A stretch of DNA of 64,000 bases from Arthrobacter sp. PsM3 (GTDB lineage: Bacteria; Actinomycetota; Actinomycetes; Actinomycetales; Micrococcaceae), in NCBI RefSeq assembly GCF_030433895.1, contig NZ_JARUXE010000001.1:62001-126000 (forward strand), written 5' to 3'. The notes beneath the pieces were generated by a model, which was given only the letters and a program-made list of their open reading frames with translations, made no database searches and was not told the origin of the DNA. Both the position numbers and the translations under genes were made by a program. Shown here piece by piece: positions 17,551 to 27,064 of the stretch (position 1 is the first letter of the stretch; every line of letters starts with the position of its first letter).

Positions 17551-17585
17551 GGCAGCCCCGCGTTGGGCAGCCCCGCCTTGGGCAG
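17541..17585 (+). repeat. Three tandem 15-base units
   Basis: CCCCGCGTTGGGCAG occurs at 17541-17555 and 17556-17570, then with one change at 17571-17585. The first unit overlaps the right arm of the REP-like palindrome, so the array apparently grew by slippage from the end of that element. Confidence 0.85.
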
Positions 17586-17674
17586 TGGTGGGGAGCATCC
17601 TGGACTGCGCGTTGGATGTGCACCGGGCTGCGCTTCGGGCTATTGCACAGGACGGCGGCCGGGAGTAGCGTTAA

Positions 17675-17706
17675 CAACCTAGAGGTTGATCAATGGATCG
17701 GTTGAT
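17675..17706 (+). promoter_or_regulatory. Candidate operator upstream of the ArsR-type regulator
   Basis: CAACCT-AG-AGGTTG (17675-17688) is an inverted repeat, and GGTTGAT recurs at 17684-17690 and 17700-17706 with 16-base spacing, all 60-90 bases before the regulator start. This could be an autoregulatory site; there is no independent support. Confidence 0.3.
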
Positions 17707-17763
17707 TAGCTCACTGGTCAGCCGCTGGATTACCGGATCCGCGACGAGGAGGTGGGGCACCCA

Positions 17764-18126
17764 GTGGAAGAACGCGACGACGGCATGCTCGACGCGGCGT
17801 TTCTCGCCCTGGCCGACCCGGTCCGTCGCCGCATCATCTCCCGGCTCAGCCGGGGTCCGGCCACCGTGAACGAACTCGCGGAACCTTTCGCGATCACCAA
17901 GCAGGCGGTCTCGAAACACATCCAGGTCCTCGAGCAGGCACAGCTGGTCACGCGCACCCGTGACGCCCAGCGCCGGCCCGTCCATCTGAACCCCGCACGG
18001 CTGGAGGCACTCACCGCATGGATCGACCAGTACCGGCTGGTCCGCGAGGGGCAGTTCCGCAGCCTTGATGCTGTGCTCCACTCAAACGCCGCGGCACGCG
18101 GCACGCAGGCAAAGGACTCATCATGA
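17764..18126 (+). CDS. ArsR-family winged-helix regulator paired with an SRPBCC gene
   Basis: A 120-residue metal-independent ArsR-type repressor. The body is MLDAAFLALADPVRRRIISRLSRGPATVNELAEPF followed by the recognition helix ITKQAVSKHIQVLEQAQLV and a short wing. It lacks the Cys clusters of metal sensors. I prefer the second GTG (17764), since the AGGAGG at 17747-17752 overlaps the first possible GTG at 17752. ArsR genes fused or coupled to SRPBCC/AHSA1 genes are a common actinobacterial pair; here the stop overlaps the next start (ATGA). Confidence 0.87.
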   Translation: MEERDDGMLDAAFLALADPVRRRIISRLSRGPATVNELAEPFAITKQAVSKHIQVLEQAQLVTRTRDAQRRPVHLNPARLEALTAWIDQYRLVREGQFRSLDAVLHSNAAARGTQAKDSS

Positions 18127-18605
18127 CCAACGCCCTGAAACTCAGCGTCCCGGAGGCGCTGCCCTTCATCGACTTTGAGCGGGAGTTCGATTTCCCCGTC
18201 TCCGAGGTCTTCCGGGCCCACAAGGAACCCGAACTCGTCGCCCAGTGGCTGGGGCCGCGCAGGCTGACGATGGACATCGACCACTACGATTTCCGCACCG
18301 GCGGCAGCTACCGCTACACCCACATCGCGCCGGACGGCGCCCGCTACGGCTTCAACGGCCTCTTCCACACGGTCCGGGAAAACGACTTCGCCATCCAGAC
18401 CTTCGAGTTCGACGGCTACCCGGACGTGGTCAGCATCGAATTCCTGACCTTCGAGGATCTGGGCGGCGGCCGCACCCGGCTCACTGCCCACGCGGTCTAT
18501 CCCAGCATGGAGGCGCGCGACGGCATGGCCCAGTCCGGTATGGAGACCGGCCTGTCCGAAGGCTATGAGCGGCTCGAGGAACTCCTCGCCGGCGCGAAAG
18601 TCTGA
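18123..18605 (+). CDS. SRPBCC (AHSA1/START-like) domain protein
   Basis: A 160-residue single-domain hydrophobic-ligand-binding fold. Typical AHSA1 features: IDFEREFDFPVSEVFRAHKEPELVAQWLGPRRLTM, GGSYRYTHIAPDG, the FHTVREND turn, and a C-terminal GMETGLSEGYERLEELL helix. These proteins bind lipophilic small molecules or act as ligand-responsive partners, but no specific ligand is known for this type. It is translationally coupled to the ArsR regulator that precedes it and ends before a terminator hairpin. Confidence 0.88.
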   Translation: MTNALKLSVPEALPFIDFEREFDFPVSEVFRAHKEPELVAQWLGPRRLTMDIDHYDFRTGGSYRYTHIAPDGARYGFNGLFHTVRENDFAIQTFEFDGYPDVVSIEFLTFEDLGGGRTRLTAHAVYPSMEARDGMAQSGMETGLSEGYERLEELLAGAKV

Positions 18606-18675
18606 CCCGCCGCGCGGGCCAGCAACGGCGCGTGTGAACAGCGGCGGGTGCGAGCTACACCGTAGGTGAACAGCA

Positions 18676-18731
18676 AAGTACGACGGCGGCAGCCCACCTC
18701 CCCGGGAAGGTGACCTGCCGCCGTCGTACTT
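18676..18731. terminator. Terminator after the SRPBCC gene
   Basis: Perfect 17-base arms AAGTACGACGGCGGCAG (18676-18692) and complement (18715-18731) enclose a loop with a smaller ACCT/AGGT pairing. It lies between convergent genes (SRPBCC and sucD) and can serve both. Confidence 0.7.
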
Positions 18732-18735
18732 AAAC

Positions 18736-18802
18736 AGCAACGCGGGGTCACTTCGGGCCCATCCCAGGGTGTGGGACGGGCCGGAAGTGACCCCGCGTTG
18801 CT
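18736..18802. repeat. REP-like palindrome, family 1 copy 2
   Basis: 31-base arms (18736-18766 and 18772-18802) pair with two mismatches around a 5-base loop. The left arm shares 26 of 28 bases with copy 1 at 17488-17515. It lies between convergent genes, 16 bases before the sucD stop, so it may also work as a transcription end. Confidence 0.8.
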
Positions 18803-18817
18803 GGTGGTGCTGGGAGA

Positions 18818-19720
18818 CTAGAGCGTTGCGAGGACTTCGCGCAGGAGCTTGGCGGTCTCGGACGGCGTCTTGCCGACCTTGACGCCGGCAGCCTCGAGGG
18901 CTTCCTTCTTGGCCTGGGCGGTGCCCGCGGAACCCGAGACGATGGCGCCTGCGTGGCCCATGGTCTTGCCTTCCGGAGCGGTGAAGCCGGCCACGTAACC
19001 AACAACCGGCTTCGTGACGTGTGCCTTGATGTAGTCGGCGGCACGCTCTTCGGCGTCGCCGCCGATTTCGCCGATCATGACGATCGCCTTGGTCTCCGGG
19101 TCAGCTTCGAATGCTTCGAGAGCATCGATGTGAGTGGTGCCGATGACCGGGTCGCCGCCGATGCCGATGGCGGTGGAGAAGCCCAGGTCGCGCAGTTCGT
19201 ACATCATCTGGTAGGTCAGGGTGCCTGACTTGGAGACGAGGCCGATCGGGCCCTTGCCCGTGATGTTGGCCGGGGTGATGCCGACGAGGGCCTCACCCGG
19301 GGTGATGATGCCGGGGCAGTTCGGTCCGATGATGCGGGTGACCTGCTTGCCGTTGGCGTCGACCTTGGACTGCGCCAGTGCCCAGAACTCCGCGGAGTCC
19401 TGGACCGGCACGCCCTCGGTGATGACGACGACCAGGCCGATGCCGGCCTCGATGGCCTCAACGACGGCGTCCTTGGTGAAGGCCGGCGGCACGAAGACGA
19501 TGGAGACGTCAGCGCCGGTTTCGGCCATGGCTTCCTTGACGGTGCCGAAGACGGTGATCTCCTTGTCGCCGTGCAGGACCGTGGTGCCGGCCTTGCGGGC
19601 GTTGACGCCGCCAACAACGTTGGTGCCGGCCTTCAGCATCAGGGCGGTGTGCTTGGTGCCTTCGCCGCCGGTGATGCCCTGGACGATGACCTTGGAGTCC
19701 TTGTTCAGATAAATAGACAT
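18818..19720 (-). CDS. sucD: Succinate-CoA ligase (ADP-forming) alpha subunit
   Basis: A 300-residue TCA-cycle subunit that carries the phosphohistidine. CoA-binding Rossmann segment [60 protein letters not shown], and the active-site histidine in [15 protein letters not shown] near residue 250. Length is standard. It lies 12 bases downstream of sucC, the usual order, and together they interconvert succinyl-CoA and succinate with ADP/ATP. Confidence 0.97.
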   Translation of the reverse strand: MSIYLNKDSKVIVQGITGGEGTKHTALMLKAGTNVVGGVNARKAGTTVLHGDKEITVFGTVKEAMAETGADVSIVFVPPAFTKDAVVEAIEAGIGLVVVITEGVPVQDSAEFWALAQSKVDANGKQVTRIIGPNCPGIITPGEALVGITPANITGKGPIGLVSKSGTLTYQMMYELRDLGFSTAIGIGGDPVIGTTHIDALEAFEADPETKAIVMIGEIGGDAEERAADYIKAHVTKPVVGYVAGFTAPEGKTMGHAGAIVSGSAGTAQAKKEALEAAGVKVGKTPSETAKLLREVLATL

Positions 19721-19732
19721 AGTCGGGTCCCT

Positions 19733-20902
19733 TTACTTCGCTGCGTTGGCGAGCTCGGCGGCCTTGTCGGCGCCCTCGTCCATGGTGGCGGCCAGGGTAA
19801 CCAGCGGGTGGTTGGCCTCGGCCAGGATGCGGCGGCCTTCCTCAACGTTGTTGCCGTCGAGGCGGACTACCAGCGGCTTGTTCGCGGAATGGCCCAGCTC
19901 GGCCAGTGCACCGACGATGCCCTTGGCAACGGCGTCACAGGCGGTGATGCCGCCGAAGACGTTGACGAACACGGACTTGACCTGCGGGTCGCCCAGGATG
20001 ACGTCGAGGCCTGCTGCCATGACCTCGGCGGACGCTCCACCGCCGATGTCCAGGAAGTTGGCGGGCTTGACGTTGCCGTGGTTTTCGCCGGCGTAGGCAA
20101 CGACGTCGAGGGTGGACATGACCAGGCCTGCACCGTTACCGATGATGCCCACGGAGCCGTCCAGCTTGACGTAGTTGAGGTCCTGCGCCTTGGCCTTGGC
20201 CTCGAGCGGGTCAGCAGCGTCCTTGTCTTCAAGGGTGGCGTGCTTGGGGTGGCGGAAGCTGGCGTTCTCGTCCAGGGAGACCTTGCCGTCGAGGGCAACG
20301 ATGTCACCGGCGCCGGTCAGGACCAGCGGGTTGACCTCCACGAGGGTGGCGTCTTCCTTCTTGAAAACGTCCCACAGCTTCAGGATTACGCTGGCGACTT
20401 TGCCGCGCAGTTCCTCGGCGAAGCCCGCCGCGGCGACGATTTCGTCGGCCTTGGCCTGGTCGATGCCGACGGCCGGGTCGATCGCGATCTTGGCGAGGGC
20501 ATCGGGACGCTCAACGGCGAGCTGCTCGATTTCCATGCCGCCTTCAACCGAGCACATGGCCAGGTAGTTGCGGTTGGCCCGGTCCAGAAGGACGGAGAAG
20601 TAGTATTCCTCGGCGATGTCCGCGCCCTGGGCAATCATCACGCGGTGGACGGTGTGGCCCTTGATGTCCATGCCGAGGATGTTGGTGGAGTGTTCAAAAG
20701 CCTCGTCGGCGGTCTTGGCGACCTTGACGCCGCCGGCTTTGCCGCGGCCTCCGGCCTTGACCTGTGCCTTGACGACAGTTACGCCGCCAATTTTCTCGGC
20801 AGCTGCCTTTGCTTCTTCAGGGGTGTGCGCCACGATGCCAGCAAGCACGGGTACACCGTGCGCCTCGAACATATCGCGCGCCTGGTATTCAAACAGGTCC
20901 AC
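19733..20902 (-). CDS. sucC: Succinate-CoA ligase (ADP-forming) beta subunit
   Basis: A 389-residue ATP-grasp subunit. [22 protein letters not shown] and [20 protein letters not shown] form the nucleotide-binding part; [26 protein letters not shown] binds metal; [14 protein letters not shown] segment [19 protein letters not shown] and [17 protein letters not shown] form the C-terminal ligase domain. The start is GTG with AGAAGGAC about ten bases upstream. A 223-base upstream gap holds the presumed promoter and no gene. Confidence 0.97.
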   Translation of the reverse strand: MDLFEYQARDMFEAHGVPVLAGIVAHTPEEAKAAAEKIGGVTVVKAQVKAGGRGKAGGVKVAKTADEAFEHSTNILGMDIKGHTVHRVMIAQGADIAEEYYFSVLLDRANRNYLAMCSVEGGMEIEQLAVERPDALAKIAIDPAVGIDQAKADEIVAAAGFAEELRGKVASVILKLWDVFKKEDATLVEVNPLVLTGAGDIVALDGKVSLDENASFRHPKHATLEDKDAADPLEAKAKAQDLNYVKLDGSVGIIGNGAGLVMSTLDVVAYAGENHGNVKPANFLDIGGGASAEVMAAGLDVILGDPQVKSVFVNVFGGITACDAVAKGIVGALAELGHSANKPLVVRLDGNNVEEGRRILAEANHPLVTLAATMDEGADKAAELANAAK

Positions 20903-21125
20903 GGTTTAGTGTCCTTCTACGTCGAAGTAGTTTCTGTACAGCCGGACCCCACGTTATCGCGGTTACCGGGCTGCGGAATAAACGCGCCCTGCGACTAGCT
21001 TGGAAACGAGCCACACGGCGCAATGCTCCTTTCGGAACTCTAGTCCTTTTGGGGACCGGCCCGTCCCAGAGTACCCGTTATGTGAGTAAGGACACTATTC
21101 TATGGAGCGTAGAAAAACCGCTAGA

Positions 21126-21824
21126 TTACGGGGTTTTTGGGGCCTCTGAAGCAGGCTGGGAGGCCCGCTTTCCGGCGTCGGAGATCAGCTCGTAATGGTC
21201 CCGCGAGACAAAGAAAGCGACGCCGGCGGAGACGTTTCCGCAGGCTACCCCGCCGTTGTAGGCCGAGCAGCGCAAGCCGTTGCGCTCCAGGTTCTGGCCC
21301 TCGTCGAGGACCGGCAGTTGCGATATCGGGCCGGTCCGGCTCCCCTTGGGCCCGGCTTCCGCTTCCTGCTGTGTGACACCGGAGCGGCATTCGCCATAGC
21401 GGGCGGTGTCCGGGGTGAGCAGCGCGGCACCGCCAAGGTAGCCCAGGCCGGTGCCGCCGCAGTCGTCCGCGATGTCCTTCGCCGCCGGCGCGGGGTAGGC
21501 GGCGAGTTCGCAGTGCGCCACCGGGACGGTCGCCAGCTTGTTGTTGGCGGAGCCCGAATAGCCGTTCTGCTCATAGGGCAGGTTCACGTGCTCGCCTTTG
21601 GCCGAGGTCAGGGAGCAGGCCACGTTCCGGTCCGCGGTGACAAAGCTGAGCAGGTCCTGGCCCACCACATACTTCGCGGGGTCGACGACGGGCGCCTGGC
21701 TGAGCTGCTCGAGGGCAGGCAACGGTGCTGGTGGAACGTAGTCCGGGTCCTTCTGCGTGATGGTGCACGCCGTGGACGCCAGCAGGAGGAAGGCGGCCAG
21801 GATCCCCAGAAGTGTCCGTCGCAT
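21126..21824 (-). CDS. Hypothetical secreted lipoprotein
   Basis: A 232-residue protein, starting at MRRTLLGILAAF with lipobox ASTAC (Cys near residue 20). A start three codons upstream is also possible. The mature part has a Pro-rich linker (PDYVPPAPLPALEQL) and then about 180 residues with eight cysteines in spaced pairs (VACSLTS, AHCELA, DDCGGTG, YGECRSG, LRCSAYNGGVACG), which suggests disulfide bonds outside the membrane. I do not recognise the family; related unknown lipoproteins are common in Micrococcaceae. It follows a glycosyltransferase gene with an 80-base gap. Confidence 0.7.
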   Translation of the reverse strand: MRRTLLGILAAFLLLASTACTITQKDPDYVPPAPLPALEQLSQAPVVDPAKYVVGQDLLSFVTADRNVACSLTSAKGEHVNLPYEQNGYSGSANNKLATVPVAHCELAAYPAPAAKDIADDCGGTGLGYLGGAALLTPDTARYGECRSGVTQQEAEAGPKGSRTGPISQLPVLDEGQNLERNGLRCSAYNGGVACGNVSAGVAFFVSRDHYELISDAGKRASQPASEAPKTP

Positions 21825-21904
21825 GGGCTCCATTATGCCTGCAGGGACGCGCTGCGCCCGCGACGGGCCGACGACGGGCCCGCGAGGGCCGTGCAGCGGC
21901 ACCC

Positions 21905-23260
21905 TCAGACCCCGGTGGCCGGTGTCCCGCCCGAGGCGACGGCGGCCTTGATGACCTCGACGGCGGCGCCGACGCTGTCCTCCGCCTCGAACTGTCCGCC
22001 CATCGTCTGCGCCCGTGCACGCCAGGACGGATCGCCCAGCACGGTGTCGACGGCGGAACGGATGGCCGCGGCGCTGGGCCTCTCTGTTTTGAGGTTTACG
22101 CCGACGCCGGCGTACGCCACCCGGGCATTGACATCGTTCTTGCCCTCGTTGAGTCCCGCCGTCACGAGCGGAACCCCGTGCGAAAGGCTCAGCAGTACCC
22201 CACCGAACCCGCCGTTCGTGACGAAAACGTCTGTGAAGGGGAAGACCCGGGCGAAGTCGATGTAGTCCTCGACGACAACGTTGGGCTGCGGATACCTGCG
22301 CCTCAGTTCTTCGGTGCCCGCACCGCCGGTCGCCACGACGATGAGGGCATCCATATCCTTCAGCGCCTCAATGGTGGGGACCATCAGCTTGGCCGGATCC
22401 CTGTTGTCAACCGTTCCCTGGGTGACGACGACGGTCCGGCGGTAGGTCCCGGCCGCCGTCGGCCACCGGACGTCCGGTCCTTCGGCAGCGGCGACTCCTG
22501 CGCTGGCGGCGGTGGCGGCGGTGCCGGCGGCTCCTGCGCGGTGTGGCAGCAGGGCGCCGACATAGTGGACTTTCGGGTTGACGTTGCGCCGCGGGAAGTC
22601 CAGCGACGCGGTGCCCGTCTGGATGACCGCGTCCGACCACCGGTAGGGCTCATCGGTGATGGGTTTGCCCCGCTCGGCGGGCAGTCCGTAGTTGTGCAGT
22701 TGCCGGACGTAGCTGGTGCGGGCCGGTCTGGTGACGAACTGGTCCGAGACCAGCCGGGCACCGGCATGGACGATCCTGCGGACAGGGGTCCGCGCCGGGG
22801 CGAACCCGAAGAACATCGGGGGCACCAGCGGATCGCTTTGCATGTTGCCGATGGGGACGACGCTGACCACCGGCTTGCCCAGCACAACGGCCACGAGCCG
22901 CTGGATAAACATGGTGTTGTCGAGGACGACGACGTCGAACGGGAACCGCCGCTGCACGTCCCGGATGTCTTCGAAGAAATTGGTGACGTTGCCGGCGAAG
23001 ATCCGTTCGCCGTCGAACCGGATGGCCATCGGCCCCTTGAGCTTGGCGCGTTCCGGGTAGAGCTCATTGAGGTTGTCCCCGGTGTGCTCAATCGCGCGGA
23101 CGAAGGGGTAGTGCGGGATGCCCAGCTCGTTGACTTTGCCGGCGAGGGTGCGGCCGGTATACCAGCCGACGTCGTGGCCCTCGTCCTGCAGGCGGACGCC
23201 AATGCCGGTCATGGGATTGAAGTGTCCGGCAATAGCCTGGCTGGCCAACAAAATCTTCAT
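21905..23260 (-). CDS. GT1-family (UDP-glycosyltransferase/MGT-like) glycosyltransferase
   Basis: A 451-residue GT-B enzyme. The N-terminal acceptor domain starts MKILLASQAIAGHFNPMTGIG; the C-terminal nucleotide-sugar-binding domain shows VVVTQGTVDN, VVVEDYIDFARVFPFTDVFVTNGGFGGVLLSLSHGVPLVTAGLNEGKNDVNARV, the expected PSPG-like region with a conserved N..D pair. An Ala/Gly-rich insert near residue 245 separates the domains. Relatives glycosylate macrolides, flavonoids, rhamnolipid precursors or other small hydrophobic acceptors. Acceptor and donor cannot be assigned, and the neighbours do not help. Confidence 0.85.
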   Translation of the reverse strand: MKILLASQAIAGHFNPMTGIGVRLQDEGHDVGWYTGRTLAGKVNELGIPHYPFVRAIEHTGDNLNELYPERAKLKGPMAIRFDGERIFAGNVTNFFEDIRDVQRRFPFDVVVLDNTMFIQRLVAVVLGKPVVSVVPIGNMQSDPLVPPMFFGFAPARTPVRRIVHAGARLVSDQFVTRPARTSYVRQLHNYGLPAERGKPITDEPYRWSDAVIQTGTASLDFPRRNVNPKVHYVGALLPHRAGAAGTAATAASAGVAAAEGPDVRWPTAAGTYRRTVVVTQGTVDNRDPAKLMVPTIEALKDMDALIVVATGGAGTEELRRRYPQPNVVVEDYIDFARVFPFTDVFVTNGGFGGVLLSLSHGVPLVTAGLNEGKNDVNARVAYAGVGVNLKTERPSAAAIRSAVDTVLGDPSWRARAQTMGGQFEAEDSVGAAVEVIKAAVASGGTPATGV

Positions 23261-23389
23261 ACCGCGGCTCCAACGCTGAACTGAGCTTCCGCCCCGGACC
23301 GGTAATCCGCTGCGGGGGGCCCCATTCCAGACTTTAGGCCCGTTCAGTCCTTGTCACAACGTTTTCCGGCCCGCTTGGGCTGAGGTGGG

Positions 23390-25912
23390 TCAGGCGTCGA
23401 CTTTGGTCAGCGGGGCGTAGCGGAGCAGGAGCCGCTTCTCGCCGACGCTGAACTTCACCTTCGCCACCGTCTTGTCCCCCGCACCCTCAACGGCCAGCAC
23501 GGTGCCGTTGCCGAAGCTGGTGTGGTTGACCTTGTCGCCCACACTGACGGCGACGACCTCTTTCTGCGGCTGCACGCGGTTCTTGGCGATGGCCGCCGGA
23601 ACATCGGCGTTGAAGCCGGCCGAGGGGCTGGCCTCGGTGCCGCGCGCGGTGCCGGCTCCCCAGAAGGACCCGCCGTAGCGGCTGGAACCGATGGAGGCGC
23701 CGTTCCCCCAGCCGCCGGTCTGGCGGGTGGAGCCTTCGCGCTTCCATTCCACCAGCTCGGCCGGGATTTCCTCGATGAACTGGCTGGCGGGGTTGTACTG
23801 GCTCTGGCCCCACATGCTGCGGACTTCGGAGCGGGTCAGGTACAGCCGCTTCCGGGCCCGGGTCAGGCCGACATAGGCGAGCCGTCGTTCCTCGGCCAGT
23901 TCCTTGGGGTCGGTGGCGGAGCGCTGGTGCGGGAACAGCCCGTGCTCCATGCCGGTCAGGAACACCACCGGGAATTCCAGCCCCTTGGCGGTGTGCAGGG
24001 TCATCAGCGTGACGACGCCGAGCCGCTTGGCTTCGGCGACGGCGGCGGCCATCTGGTCGGCTGAGCCTGCCGGGGCGTCCGGGATCTGGTCGGCGTCGGC
24101 AACGAGCGAGACGCCTTCCAGGAAGGCGCCGAGCGACCCCTCGGGGTTGTCGCGCTCGTATTCCCGCACGACGGCGACGAGTTCCGCGAGGTTCTCCACC
24201 CGGGACTCGTCCTGCGGATCGCTGCTGGAGCGGAGGGTCGCGAGGTAGCCGGTCTGTTCCAGGACCGCCTCAAGGGCGGCCGCGGCGCCGGAGCCGGAGG
24301 CCACTTCGGCGAGGTCGTCGAGGAGTTTCACGAAGCCCTGGACCGCATTGACGGACCGGGTGGCCATGCCGGGGGCCTCATCGGCGCGGCGGGCCGCGGC
24401 CATAAACGAGATCCGGTCGCGCTGGGCGAGGGAGGCCACGGCACCCTCGGCCCGGTCGCCGATGCCGCGTTTGGGCTCGTTCAGGATGCGGCGCAGGTTG
24501 ACGTCGTCGTCCGGGTTGACGAGGACCCGCAGGTAGGCGAGCGCGTCCTTGATTTCCTTGCGCTCGTAGAAGCGGGTCCCGCCGACCACCTTGTACGGGA
24601 GTCCGACGCGGACCAGGACGTCCTCGATCGAGCGGGACTGCGCGTTGGTGCGGTAGAAGATTGCGACGTCGCCGGGGCGGAGGTCGCCCTCGTCCTGCAG
24701 CCGGTCGATTTCCTTGGCGATGAACTGCGCTTCGTCGTGTTCGTTCTCGCCCACGTAGCCGACAATCTTCTCGCCGTCGCCCTCCGCGGTCCACAGGCGC
24801 TTCTCGGGCCGGTTGGGGTTGCGGGAGATCACCGAGTTGGCGGCGCTGAGGATGTTCTGGGTGGAGCGGTAGTTCTGCTCAAGCTTGATGGTGCGGGCGT
24901 CCGGATAGTCCTTCTCGAACTCCACGATGTTGCGGATGTCGGCGCCGCGGAAGGCGTAGATGGATTGGTCCGAGTCTCCGACGACGGTCAGCTCGGCGGC
25001 GCCGGGGCCCTCGCCGACGATCTCGCGGACGAGGGCGTACTGGGCGTGGTTGGTGTCCTGGTACTCGTCGACGAGGACGTGCCGGAAGCGGCGCCGGTAG
25101 GACTCGGCGAGCGCAGGGAAGGCGCGGAACATGTAAACCGTCTCGGCGATCAGGTCATCGAAGTCCATGGCGTTGGCCTGGCGCAGCCGCTGCGTGTAGC
25201 CCTTGAAGACCTCGGCGACGGCCTGCTCGAAGGGGTCGTTGTGGTTGGCGCTGGAGGAGTAGCTGTCCGCGTCGATCAGTTCGTTCTTGAGCGCGGAAAT
25301 CTTGTGCTGGATTGCCTTGGGGGCGAACCGCTTCGGGTCGAGGTCCAGGTTCTTGGCCACGAGCGTGATGAGGCGCAGCGAGTCGGCCGAATCGTAGATG
25401 GAGAAGTTGGAGTTCAGGCCGACATTCTTGGCTTCGCGGCGAAGGATCCGGACGCAGGAGGAGTGGAAGGTGGAGACCCACATGGTCTTGGCCCGTCCGC
25501 CGACGAGGGCCTCAACCCGCTCCCGCATTTCGGCGGCAGCCTTGTTGGTGAAGGTGATGGCCAGGATCTCGCCGTGGTGCGCGCGGCGGGTGGCGATCAG
25601 GTAGGCGATCCGGTTGCTGAGCACACGGGTCTTGCCCGAGCCGGCGCCGGCGACGATGAGCAGGGCGCTTCCGGCGTGCTTGACGGCCTCTTCCTGCTGC
25701 GGGTTCAGCCCCTCGAGGAGCTCGGCCGGGCCCGGGAGCGGGGCGTGGTCCCGTTCCCCGGCCGGGTTGTCCGTGTGGACGCGGCCGGAGCCGCCACCCG
25801 GGGCGGAATCCAGCGCCGTCAGCCCGTTGCCGGCAGGCGTTTTCGTGCGCGCCCCCGTCTTGGAGGCAGCTGGGAAAGGTCCGTCGGCGTAGGGGTCAAA
25901 CAACATATCCAT
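23390..25912 (-). CDS. pcrA: ATP-dependent DNA helicase PcrA/UvrD1
   Basis: An 840-residue SF1A 3'-5' helicase in replication-fork rescue and nucleotide-excision repair. Motifs: Q-motif region LNPQQEEAVKH, Walker A VAGAGSGKTRVL (about 88-99), DEYQDTNHAQY (motif II), GDSDQSIYAFRGAD (III), LEQNYRST (IV), FYRTNAQSRSIED, VTLMTLHTAKGLEFPVV (V) and EERRLAYVGLTRARKRLYL (VI). The C-terminus has the Tudor-like VGDKVNHTSFGNGTVLAVEG segment used for RNA-polymerase contact in PcrA. About 65 extra residues at the N-terminus are Ala/Gly/Pro-rich. Confidence 0.96.
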   Translation of the reverse strand: MDMLFDPYADGPFPAASKTGARTKTPAGNGLTALDSAPGGGSGRVHTDNPAGERDHAPLPGPAELLEGLNPQQEEAVKHAGSALLIVAGAGSGKTRVLSNRIAYLIATRRAHHGEILAITFTNKAAAEMRERVEALVGGRAKTMWVSTFHSSCVRILRREAKNVGLNSNFSIYDSADSLRLITLVAKNLDLDPKRFAPKAIQHKISALKNELIDADSYSSSANHNDPFEQAVAEVFKGYTQRLRQANAMDFDDLIAETVYMFRAFPALAESYRRRFRHVLVDEYQDTNHAQYALVREIVGEGPGAAELTVVGDSDQSIYAFRGADIRNIVEFEKDYPDARTIKLEQNYRSTQNILSAANSVISRNPNRPEKRLWTAEGDGEKIVGYVGENEHDEAQFIAKEIDRLQDEGDLRPGDVAIFYRTNAQSRSIEDVLVRVGLPYKVVGGTRFYERKEIKDALAYLRVLVNPDDDVNLRRILNEPKRGIGDRAEGAVASLAQRDRISFMAAARRADEAPGMATRSVNAVQGFVKLLDDLAEVASGSGAAAALEAVLEQTGYLATLRSSSDPQDESRVENLAELVAVVREYERDNPEGSLGAFLEGVSLVADADQIPDAPAGSADQMAAAVAEAKRLGVVTLMTLHTAKGLEFPVVFLTGMEHGLFPHQRSATDPKELAEERRLAYVGLTRARKRLYLTRSEVRSMWGQSQYNPASQFIEEIPAELVEWKREGSTRQTGGWGNGASIGSSRYGGSFWGAGTARGTEASPSAGFNADVPAAIAKNRVQPQKEVVAVSVGDKVNHTSFGNGTVLAVEGAGDKTVAKVKFSVGEKRLLLRYAPLTKVDA

Positions 25913-25960
25913 GGTGTTAACAAGTCTAGGCGGTGCCGCTGACAGTCAGGTCCGCCCCTC

Positions 25961-26041
25961 GGGACATGCCCTCCCCTGCCCGCAGCCACTGGACATAATG
26001 CCCACATGCTCACGCCCCGCGGCCAACAATGGGCATGTCCC
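25961..26041. repeat. REP-like element, family 2 copy 1
   Basis: GGGACATGCCC (25961-25971) and its complement GGGCATGTCCC (26031-26041) flank a segment containing CTGGACATAATGCC, which resembles the CTGGACATAGTGCC of the tandem pair at 27698-27890. It fills the gap between pcrA and the phosphatase gene; nothing else is visible there. Confidence 0.65.
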
Positions 26042-26091
26042 CCGGCTCGGGGCTGTTGGGCGCGCGGACCTATCCCGCCCCTATCCCGTGT

Positions 26092-26949
26092 CTATCCCGC
26101 GGAGCCGGATTCGAGGGCGGCGCGGAGTTCGCGGACCGCCGTCGCGCCTCCGGCAACGAACCAGTCCAGTCCGTTGACCCGGACGACGTCGGCCGCGCCG
26201 CCGGCCGCGAGGACAATCGCTTGGCCCGGCAGCCAGTCCCATTCCGGGCAACTGTGCTGGAACCAGCAGCCCAGTTCGCCGTCGGCCACCCTGCTGAGGT
26301 CGCAGGAGCCCGAGCCGAACATGCGCAGCGCGGCGGCGGAGGTCGCGGCGGCGTGCCAGGGCATCGCGCACATCGGGTCGGCGAGCCAGGTGGGGTGGAT
26401 ATACGTGGCGGCCCCAAGTTCGGACAACTGGGTGTCGGAACGGCTGGCGCCCGGGACTGCGCCCGGACGGAAGGTGGTCAGCCGTTCGCCGTTGAGGGTT
26501 GCAGGCCGGGCCGTTCCGCCGAGCCAGAGCTTGTCCTCCTCGGGCTGGAAGATTGCGCCGAGCACCACCCCGGAAGAGTCCTTGAGGGCAATCGCGGAGC
26601 ACCAGTAGGTGGAGCCGTGCAGGAAGTTGTAGGTCCCGTCGACCGGGTCAATAACCCAGGTCCTGCCGCTGGTGCCTGCCACCGAGGCACCCTCTTCGCC
26701 GAGGATGCCGTCATCGGGCCGGCAGCGCTGGAGCTGTTCCAGCACATAGGCCTCGGCGGCGTGGTCCGCGGCCGTGACGACGTCGGATACCGATGTCTTT
26801 TGCCGGCCCTCCAGCCCGCCCTGCCGCATGAGGAGGGCCAGGGTCCCGGCCTCCCGCACGAGCGCCTCGGCGAGCTGGTAGTCGTCCAGGGCGGGGTTGA
26901 GTTCAGCGGTGCTGTGCCGGCCGAGCCGGTGCTTTCCTAGTTCAGTCAC
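26092..26949 (-). CDS. Inositol monophosphatase family protein
   Basis: A 285-residue IMPase/FBPase-fold phosphatase. I start at the GTG (MTELGKHRLGRHSTAELNPALDDYQLAEALV) preceded by GGAG, since the open frame upstream shows no similarity. Motif 1: LGEEGAS then WVIDPVDGTYNFLHG (metal-binding DPxDGTxNF). Motif 2: CPEWDWLPGQAIVLAAGG, the WDxxxG signature with Leu-Pro where many have Ala-Ala. Family members hydrolyse inositol phosphates, histidinol phosphate, fructose bisphosphate or PAP; histidinol-phosphatase is a common role in actinobacteria. It is 10 kb from the iol operon and lacks its operator. Confidence 0.87.
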   Translation of the reverse strand: MTELGKHRLGRHSTAELNPALDDYQLAEALVREAGTLALLMRQGGLEGRQKTSVSDVVTAADHAAEAYVLEQLQRCRPDDGILGEEGASVAGTSGRTWVIDPVDGTYNFLHGSTYWCSAIALKDSSGVVLGAIFQPEEDKLWLGGTARPATLNGERLTTFRPGAVPGASRSDTQLSELGAATYIHPTWLADPMCAMPWHAAATSAAALRMFGSGSCDLSRVADGELGCWFQHSCPEWDWLPGQAIVLAAGGAADVVRVNGLDWFVAGGATAVRELRAALESGSAG

Positions 26950-27064
26950 GCGCTCCAGCCTATCGGCGCCCGCCGGCAGTGAACAGACGGCGGGCGGTGC
27001 TGCCCGCACCACGGCGGGCGTACGGCTGGCGTCCGACTGCCCAAGCGCCGGGCGATAATGGACC

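Noticed and set aside
26092..26949. IMPase-family gene as part of the inositol regulon
   Set aside because: It lies 10 kb away, lacks the shared operator, and the family has many non-inositol substrates.
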